Position numbers and translations under genes: made by a program. From positions 1 to 41,810 of the forward strand of contig CAZDCZ010000016.1 of the NCBI GenBank assembly GCA_964504155.1: 41,810 bases of DNA. Reading direction: 5' to 3'. Below the pieces are notes generated by a model that saw only the letters and a list, made by a program, of their open reading frames with translations, was not told the DNA's origin and did no database searches. This DNA is from CAZDCZ01 sp964504155 (lineage in GTDB: Bacteria > Bacteroidota > Bacteroidia > Bacteroidales > UBA12077). The stretch's first letter is position 1. Each line of letters begins with the position of its first letter. Below are positions 37,074 to 41,810 of the stretch, one piece after another.

Positions 37074-37571
37074 ATTGTTACCGAATTAAGTAATAATACA
37101 TTAAAGATAAAAATGATGTCGAATTTATTTAACAAGTCCGATATTGATGTATTTATTACATACAAAAATTTGGAAGGAATAACTGCAAATGCTTCTGCCA
37201 ATATAGTTATTAAAGATACTATAATAACAAATAATTTTGTTGCTAAAGCTACAAGTGCTGCCCAAATTGAGTTAATTACGAATATCGAATCAATAGAATT
37301 TAATGTATATCAAGGAGCTCAAATTATTGTTTCGGGTAATGTCGATAAACAAGAATCGTATGTTAATACAGGCGGGATACTTTCGGCTACCAATTTACAG
37401 TGTAATAAAGTATTTATAAAATTAAACACTGGAGGAAAAGCCGAAGTTGTTGCAAAAGAAGAAATAGAAGCTACTATTAATACAGGTGCCGATTTAAGCT
37501 ATTTCGGAAAACCCGAAAAAGAAACAATTACCAATAAGCTTGGTGGAACAATATCGAAATGGGATGAATAA
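37074..37571 (+). CDS. DUF2807 (GIN-domain) protein, 5' end lost in gap
   Basis: The frame is open from the gap edge (IVTELSNNTLKIKM) for 165 residues to the stop. The sequence has the repetitive right-handed beta-helix look of the DUF2807/head-GIN family: alternating strands with Asn, Ile, Val and Gly (GAQIIVSGNVDKQE, LNTGGKAEVVAKEEIEATIN TGADLSYFG) and a typical ending NKLGGTISKWDE. Family members are exported and commonly sit near PspC and PadR genes in Bacteroidota. The first 60-70 residues, including the expected signal peptide, are missing. It lies near the PspC operon but is separated from it by a repeat and the DUF2797 gene. Confidence 0.85.
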   Translation: MVTELSNNTLKIKMMSNLFNKSDIDVFITYKNLEGITANASANIVIKDTIITNNFVAKATSAAQIELITNIESIEFNVYQGAQIIVSGNVDKQESYVNTGGILSATNLQCNKVFIKLNTGGKAEVVAKEEIEATINTGADLSYFGKPEKETITNKLGGTISKWDE

Positions 37572-37616
37572 AGATTTTTTTCTATTTTGTGACTGTGTGT
37601 TTATTTTTAATTTAAA

Positions 37617-37731
37617 GAGCTTGTCCGAAAAAGCCGGATTGTTGTTCTTCTGAGCGAAGTTGAAGAAACGAGCTCAACAAAGTTAATTTATTAGTTTAAA
37701 AATGAGATATTGTTATTGTGCTCAATATGAC
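37617..37731 (+). repeat. Dispersed intergenic repeat, copy B
   Basis: This is homologous to the minus-strand copy at 13573-13695. It begins GAGCTTGTCCGAAAAAG and contains CTGAGCGAAGTTGAAGAA, ACGAGCTCAACAAAGTT and AGTTTAAAAATGAG. It fills the 278-base gap between the DUF2807 and DUF2797 genes, which converge here. No ORF or RNA gene is seen. Confidence 0.75.
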
Positions 37732-37849
37732 AAATTAAATTAAAACTTCATTTTTTAGAGACTTCATTTATTTTTTAGATACTTTTTAAATTAGAAAATT
37801 TCTTATTTAGATATTTTGATGTTATTTTAAATGAGAAAGCATTGCGGTT

Positions 37850-38647
37850 TTAGATATTTATTTCCATATAAAATCCATTATGCTTTCTAATATTCAGCAC
37901 TTTATTATCGTCGAATATTAAGTACTGTCCTTTTATGCCGATTAAAACTCCGGAGTATTTATTTGTTTTTTCGAAATTTATACTCGAAATTTTTTCAGGA
38001 TATCTTTCTATCGGAAAAACAAGGCTGGTTATCTTGTTTTGTTTAAGAAAGTATTCTTTTAACTCGGCATTTACTTTATTAAAAGCCTTTTCTTTTTCTT
38101 TAGTTAAATTTATGCCGCTAACAGTTTCGTTTTGAAGCATTTTACGCCAATTTGTTTTGTCGGCAAAATATTTTTTCAAATTTACTTCTATTACACCTGC
38201 TAGATATCTGTTTGGAGTTTGGGCTATTATTATTGCTTCGGTTGCACCTTGATCTATCCAACGTGTGGGAATTTGTGTTTTTCGAGTTACTCCTACTTTT
38301 AATCCACTTGTAAGAGCTAAATATATATAATGGTCTTTTAAACAATGATTCTTTGCAAATTCCATATCGCGTGCTATTCCTTCGTGCGCTCGACATAACT
38401 CAGGTCGTAAAACACATTCTTCTGTTTCGGGCGCTGTTCTGAAACACCTGAAACAATAGCCCTGATGAAACGATTTATTTGTAAGTCTTCCGCATTTAAT
38501 GCAATTGATTTGTCCGTTAAAAGAAAATTCAATTTTTCGACCAATTAGTTCGTTCATAAAAATTTTATTTTCCCCAATAGGCAAAAAATATTGAATTTTA
38601 TCATCTAACGAAGTCTGCATTTTTAGTATGTTTCCGGAGTATTGCAT
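37850..38647 (-). CDS. DUF2797 domain protein with zinc-binding cysteines
   Basis: The chosen start is the ATG at 38647 (MQYSGNILKMQTS), giving 265 residues. An in-frame ATG at 38689 would run through the palindrome upstream and is unlikely. A zinc-ribbon-like set, C49-x2-C52 (NCIKCGR) and C65-x2-C68 (GYCFRCF), is followed by C78 and C85. The central KVGVTRKTQIPTRWIDQGA is a recognisable DUF2797 block and may resemble a GIY-YIG-like fold. The function of the family is unknown. It is divergent from the PspC/PadR operon and shares its 104-base promoter region. Confidence 0.88.
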   Translation of the reverse strand: MQYSGNILKMQTSLDDKIQYFLPIGENKIFMNELIGRKIEFSFNGQINCIKCGRLTNKSFHQGYCFRCFRTAPETEECVLRPELCRAHEGIARDMEFAKNHCLKDHYIYLALTSGLKVGVTRKTQIPTRWIDQGATEAIIIAQTPNRYLAGVIEVNLKKYFADKTNWRKMLQNETVSGINLTKEKEKAFNKVNAELKEYFLKQNKITSLVFPIERYPEKISSINFEKTNKYSGVLIGIKGQYLIFDDNKVLNIRKHNGFYMEINI

Positions 38648-38667
38648 AATAGTTATAAATTTTATTT

Positions 38668-38726
38668 TAATTATTTTAGTACTTTGCAATACAAAGTACT
38701 AAAATAATTACATATCTTTGCAAAGA
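38668..38726. promoter_or_regulatory. Large palindromic operator and promoter, DUF2797 / PspC-PadR operon
   Basis: A 19-base arm (38668-38686, ending AGTACTTTG) is perfectly repeated in inverse at 38692-38710 (CAAAGTACT...) around the five-base centre CAATA. A second, smaller palindrome TCTTTGCAAAGA follows at 38715-38726, sharing the CTTTGCAA half-site. TATCTTTG at 38713-38720 matches the -7 consensus TAnnTTTG for the plus-strand operon and overlaps the second palindrome; no good -33 match is seen. The layout fits an operator where a regulator blocks or controls RNA polymerase. The PadR protein encoded in the operon is the obvious candidate. Confidence 0.75.
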
Positions 38727-38751
38727 CTATAACAATGTAAAGAATAGTATT

Positions 38752-39024
38752 ATGTTTATTCTTATAAAGAAAATATTAGTTTGTATTTTATTAATGTTTA
38801 CATCTTCGTTAAATAATTCTGTTGTTTCAGATTCTGATAATACTTTTATTTCGAACGATAAATGTAATAATAATCTTAATATAGAAATACAAAGTGCTGT
38901 TGAATTATTTACAAATACACATAATTCCGATTCGATAAAAATTAATACTGGCAAAAATTTACGAGACACAATATCAAAAGTATGGTATATTATAGAAATC
39001 GGGAAACCGGTAAATATTTATTAA
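38752..39024 (+). CDS. Small exported protein leading the PspC operon
   Basis: The 90-residue protein has a signal-peptide-like N-terminus (IKKILVCILLMFTSSL, about 5-20) and a polar, Asn/Ser/Asp-rich body with one Cys (C38). No family is recognised. It is the first gene after the palindromic promoter and ends 29 bases before the first PspC gene, so it is probably the leader gene of the unit. Its short length leaves some doubt that it is translated. Confidence 0.6.
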   Translation: MFILIKKILVCILLMFTSSLNNSVVSDSDNTFISNDKCNNNLNIEIQSAVELFTNTHNSDSIKINTGKNLRDTISKVWYIIEIGKPVNIY

Positions 39025-39053
39025 ATAAGTAAAAGCAATTAAAATATATAAGT

Positions 39054-39662
39054 ATGAATAAAACAATAAGTATTAATCTAGGTGGACTTGTCTTTAATAT
39101 CGACGACGAAGCATATAAATTACTTAAGGAGTATTTAAATGCTATTGAAATTCAATTTTCCGATATCGAAGAACGAAAAGAAATAGTTAGCGATATTGAA
39201 CTTCGCTTAGCCGAACTATTTAAAGAAAGAATAAGTGTAAATAAAGAAGTAATTTCTATTGGCGATGTTGATGATGTTATAATTATTTTGGGTAAACCTG
39301 AAGATTTTACTCAAGAATCAGAAGATACATCTACAGGAAAGAAAAAAGTATATCATATACATATAAGTAAACGCATGTATCGCGATTCCGACAATCGCAT
39401 TTTAGGTGGAGTATGTAGCGGTATGGGAGCATATTTTAATATCGATTCTGTATTATTCCGAATACTTTTTATTCTTATTACTATATTATTTGGTTCGGGA
39501 ATAATTATTTATTTAGTGTTATGGATTGCTATTCCGGAAGCACGTACAATTGCACAAAAATTAGAGATGCGAGGCGAAGCTGTTACTATCGAGAATATTA
39601 AAAAATCGGTAAAAAACGAATTCGAAAAAGTAAAAGATAATATGAAAAATGGGAATAAGTAA
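39054..39662 (+). CDS. PspC domain protein, short form
   Basis: The 202-residue protein has an N-terminal soluble domain (about 1-88: INLGGLVFNIDDEAYKLL, DIELRLAELF, VIIILGKPEDF) and a PspC domain at about 107-165 with RMYRDSDNRILGGVCSGMGAYF. A hydrophobic helix follows (about 135-160) and then a charged tail. PspC proteins are inner-membrane parts of the phage-shock or envelope-stress response in Gram-negative bacteria; in Bacteroidota the pathway is little studied. It shares its N-terminal domain with the long PspC protein two genes downstream. A 39-base space separates it from the PadR gene. Confidence 0.93.
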   Translation: MNKTISINLGGLVFNIDDEAYKLLKEYLNAIEIQFSDIEERKEIVSDIELRLAELFKERISVNKEVISIGDVDDVIIILGKPEDFTQESEDTSTGKKKVYHIHISKRMYRDSDNRILGGVCSGMGAYFNIDSVLFRILFILITILFGSGIIIYLVLWIAIPEARTIAQKLEMRGEAVTIENIKKSVKNEFEKVKDNMKNGNK

Positions 39663-39701
39663 CAGAATTATAATTAACGAATATTAATTAAAAATAATAT
39701 A

Positions 39702-40037
39702 ATGAATATCGAAAATACAAAAGCACAGATGAAAAAGGGCGTTTTAGAATATTGCATATTATCGATATTATCTAAAAAAGACTCTTATTCTTCCGAAATA
39801 ATAGAAGAGTTAAAAGATGCTAAGCTAATTGTTGTTGAAGGAACTTTATATCCTTTGCTTACACGACAGAAAAACTCAGGACTGTTGAAATATCGCTGGG
39901 AAGAATCTACACAAGGACCACCACGAAAATACTATTCGCTTAGCGAAAAAGGTGAGGAATGCTTAAAAGAGTTAAAAACATCGTGGGACAAATTAGTAGA
40001 AACAGTTGATTCAATAGTTAATGTAGATAAAAAGTAA
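39702..40037 (+). CDS. PadR family transcriptional regulator
   Basis: The 111-residue protein is of the small PadR type, a winged-helix dimer with one C-terminal dimerisation helix. Visible parts are KKGVLEYCILSIL (helix 1), DSYSSEIIEELKD, the recognition region VEGTLYPLLTRQKNSGLLKY and the wing ESTQGPPRKYYSLSEKGEE. PadR proteins are usually repressors that respond to small ligands or drugs and often control their own operon. It sits between the two PspC genes, 12 bases before the second, and probably binds the palindrome at 38668-38710. Confidence 0.95.
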   Translation: MNIENTKAQMKKGVLEYCILSILSKKDSYSSEIIEELKDAKLIVVEGTLYPLLTRQKNSGLLKYRWEESTQGPPRKYYSLSEKGEECLKELKTSWDKLVETVDSIVNVDKK

Positions 40038-40049
40038 AAATTTGATGCG

Positions 40050-41621
40050 ATGAAAAAGACAGAAAAAATAAATATCAGTAATGTAATTTTCTATATCGAC
40101 GAGGATGCTTATGTCTTCCTTAAAGAGTATATGGAGCAGATAAAATTATATTTCCGGAAACAAGAAGAAGGAAAAGAAATAATTAAGGATATAGAAATCA
40201 GAATAGCTGAATTATTACAAACAAAAAAATCGGAAAAGAAACAAGTTATTAATATAGATGATATAAACGAAGTAATTGAGATATTAGGAAAACCCGAAGA
40301 TTTTGCTTCGCCGGATGATATTAATGAAGAATTTGTAGTACATAAGAAAACTAAAAAACTTTATAGAGACCATGATAATGCAGTTTTAGGTGGAGTTTGC
40401 TCGGGTATTGGGGCGTATCTTAATGTTGATCCGGTAATTATTAGATTGCTATTTGTATTATTGTTAATGTTTTATGGCGTTACTGCTATTATTTACATCA
40501 TTTTATGGATTATTGTTCCTCCAGCAGGAACTATTGCTCAAAAACTCGAAATGAAGGGTGAGAATTTTTCAATATTGAATATTGAAAAAAATGTAAAAAA
40601 CGAATATGAAAGTGTAAAACAAAATTTAGGTAAAATTAAAAAATCGAAAGAATATGGTAAAACAAGAGGCTTTTTCGCTACTTTCTTTAGGGGAATAAAC
40701 GAAATTATCCGTTTCATATTTAAATTCATATTTATTATTATTGGTATTGTATTTATTATTATTGGACTCGGATTAGTTGTTGCTTTTATTGGAACTCTTG
40801 CATTTAGCGAACCTTTAATATCATCGTGGGGAATATTTAATAGCCACAATATAATTATCCCGGATATGCTAAATTATTTTGTTAGCGACAGTAGTACTTT
40901 TCTTATTGTTGTTTGCTCGTTATTAGTAATTGTTATTCCATTATTCGCAATTATTTATGGTGGGTTTAAATTAATATTCCGTTTTAAAGCAAACGATAAG
41001 TTAATAGCAATAGTTGGAATTACTGCTTGGTTCTTAAGTTTGTTAATGTTAATATCTGTATCGTTTTTCGAAGCAAAAAATTATGCAATAACTGCTAAAT
41101 CATCAGAAACTATTGAGTTTAAAGAACCAATAAAGAATATCTTGTATTTAAAATCATCATCAATACAAAAATACAATACAACAAAATTGTATATATTCGA
41201 CGACGAGATAGAAATATTAGCCGACAAATACGATAAAAATAAATTGTATGCTATACCCGAAATAGAAATAGAAAAAAGCAACTCTAAAGAATTTGATATA
41301 GTTATAGAGAAAAAAGGAAGAGGAGCAAACAAAGATGCGGCTATTGAAATTGCAAAAACAATAAATTATAAATTATTTCAGAATGATACTATTCTTGAGT
41401 TCGATCCGTATTTTTATTTAGAAAACGGTATGAAATGGACATTCCCCGAAGTAGAAATTAAAATTAAAGTTCCTGTTGGAAAAATAATTTTTCTCGACGA
41501 AAGTATCAGAGAACAATTGAATTATGCATATACAGTTGAATCTATATGGGAAGAAAGAATGTTAAATCAAAAGTGGATTATGACCGATGATGGTTTAGAA
41601 AAATACAGTAATGAAAAATAA
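40050..41621 (+). CDS. PspC domain protein, long form with extra membrane and C-terminal domains
   Basis: The 523-residue protein has the same N-terminal domain as the short PspC (about 1-86: IDEDAYVFLKEY, DIEIRIAELL, VIEILGKPEDF). A PspC domain follows at about 103-160 (KLYRDHDNAVLGGVCSGIGAYL), then further membrane helices at about 222-250, 284-310 and 317-340. The C-terminal domain of about 180 residues (345-523) is soluble and beta-rich and lacks recognisable motifs; it probably lies in the periplasm. Bacteroidota PspC proteins often carry such additions. It is the last gene of the operon and is followed by the tRNA-Gln promoter. Confidence 0.92.
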   Translation: MKKTEKINISNVIFYIDEDAYVFLKEYMEQIKLYFRKQEEGKEIIKDIEIRIAELLQTKKSEKKQVINIDDINEVIEILGKPEDFASPDDINEEFVVHKKTKKLYRDHDNAVLGGVCSGIGAYLNVDPVIIRLLFVLLLMFYGVTAIIYIILWIIVPPAGTIAQKLEMKGENFSILNIEKNVKNEYESVKQNLGKIKKSKEYGKTRGFFATFFRGINEIIRFIFKFIFIIIGIVFIIIGLGLVVAFIGTLAFSEPLISSWGIFNSHNIIIPDMLNYFVSDSSTFLIVVCSLLVIVIPLFAIIYGGFKLIFRFKANDKLIAIVGITAWFLSLLMLISVSFFEAKNYAITAKSSETIEFKEPIKNILYLKSSSIQKYNTTKLYIFDDEIEILADKYDKNKLYAIPEIEIEKSNSKEFDIVIEKKGRGANKDAAIEIAKTINYKLFQNDTILEFDPYFYLENGMKWTFPEVEIKIKVPVGKIIFLDESIREQLNYAYTVESIWEERMLNQKWIMTDDGLEKYSNEK

Positions 41622-41645
41622 TTTTAAAAAAATTAAATAATTTTT

Positions 41646-41675
41646 TTTGACAATAATAATTTTTTTATACATTTG
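41646..41675 (+). promoter_or_regulatory. Promoter of tRNA-Gln
   Basis: TTTG at 41646-41649, an 18-base spacer, and TACATTTG at 41668-41675 match the Bacteroidota promoter pattern. The tRNA starts 19 bases after the -7 box. Confidence 0.85.
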
Positions 41676-41693
41676 CACCACACAAAACAAAAC

Positions 41694-41766
41694 TGTCCGA
41701 TGGTGTAATTGGCAACACATCTGTTTTTGGTACAGAAGAGTCCAGGTTCGAGCCCTGGTCGGACAG
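41694..41766 (+). tRNA. tRNA-Gln (anticodon TTG)
   Basis: The cloverleaf is clear: acceptor TGTCCGA / TCGGACA, D-loop sequence AATTGGCAACAC, anticodon stem TCTGT / ACAGA around loop TTTTGGT with anticodon TTG (reads CAA, Gln), and T arm CCAGG-TTCGAGC-CCTGG. The discriminator is G and no CCA is encoded. It is transcribed alone from its own promoter. Confidence 0.96.
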
Positions 41767-41767
41767 C

Positions 41768-41802
41768 AAAAAAAAGACTCCAAGTAATTGGGGTCTTTTT
41801 TT
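41768..41802. terminator. Rho-independent terminator after tRNA-Gln
   Basis: AAAAAAGACTCC pairs with GGGGTCTTTTTT around AAGTAATT (one T-G pair), followed by a T-run on the plus strand. The A-run on the left makes it symmetric, so it could act in both directions. Confidence 0.9.
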
Positions 41803-41810
41803 GTATCTAA

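Noticed and set aside
38142..38396. Minus-strand Arg/Ser-rich 84-residue frame
   Set aside because: It is the out-of-frame shadow of the DUF2797 gene.
41595..41783. Minus-strand 62-residue frame
   Set aside because: It is the antisense of tRNA-Gln and the flanking terminator.

Overview
The window is strongly A+T-rich and bacterial. It looks like a draft or metagenome-assembled genome of a Bacteroidota member, possibly near Bacteroidales/Marinilabiliales (order level is a guess). The evidence is TAnnTTTG-type -7 promoter boxes, an almost complete lack of Shine-Dalgarno sequences, and typical families of the phylum: a DUF5686/CarboxypepD-reg outer-membrane protein, a DPP-type S9 peptidase, a TPR-SpoIIE phosphatase, ATP synthase subunit a with a signal peptide and His-rich extension, and PspC/PadR/DUF2807 genes. 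A run of 100 N at 36974-37073 is a scaffold gap. Most of the window is core gene content, with no phage, CRISPR array or complete insertion sequence.

Layout. 1-9561 is all minus strand: a large AsmA-like envelope protein cut by the window edge, an O-antigen-ligase-like membrane protein and a Wzz-like chain-length protein, an alanine-racemase-fold decarboxylase (probably arginine decarboxylase), and cvpA-tyrS. 9874-13510 is plus strand: a hybrid histidine kinase followed closely by an AIM24/TIGR00266 protein. 13511-14886 is mostly non-coding and holds repeats plus a small zinc-ribbon protein gene (minus) with an exceptional Shine-Dalgarno sequence and palindromes upstream. 14887-18843 holds a TPR-SpoIIE phosphatase and a Na/Pi-cotransporter-PhoU protein that overlap tail to tail. 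19002-22276 holds polyprenyl synthase-mnmH facing a U32-family protein, so two probable tRNA wobble-uridine modification genes end 4 bases apart.

22465-28512 holds a conserved protein of unknown function, then the ATP synthase operon atpB-E-F-H-A-G. The beta and epsilon genes (atpD, atpC) and atpI are not in the window. A long perfect hairpin separates atpE from atpF. 28565-36802 holds an S9 peptidase, tRNA-Arg(CCT) with promoter and terminator, an RNase H-like protein, a DUF5686 protein, and divergent rsgA and exonuclease III genes.

36803-41810 is the most interesting part. It holds an IS-like end running into the gap, a DUF2807 gene truncated by the gap, and a DUF2797 gene divergent from a four-gene operon (small exported protein, PspC, PadR regulator, large PspC). 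A 43-base element with perfect 19-base arms lies in the divergent promoter region and is a strong candidate operator for the PadR protein. tRNA-Gln(TTG) with a promoter and terminator closes the window.

The best candidates for undescribed biology are the PadR/PspC envelope module with its palindrome and paired PspC paralogues, the zinc-ribbon gene with its unusual leader, and three sets of intergenic repeats. I found no convincing wholly new multi-gene system.
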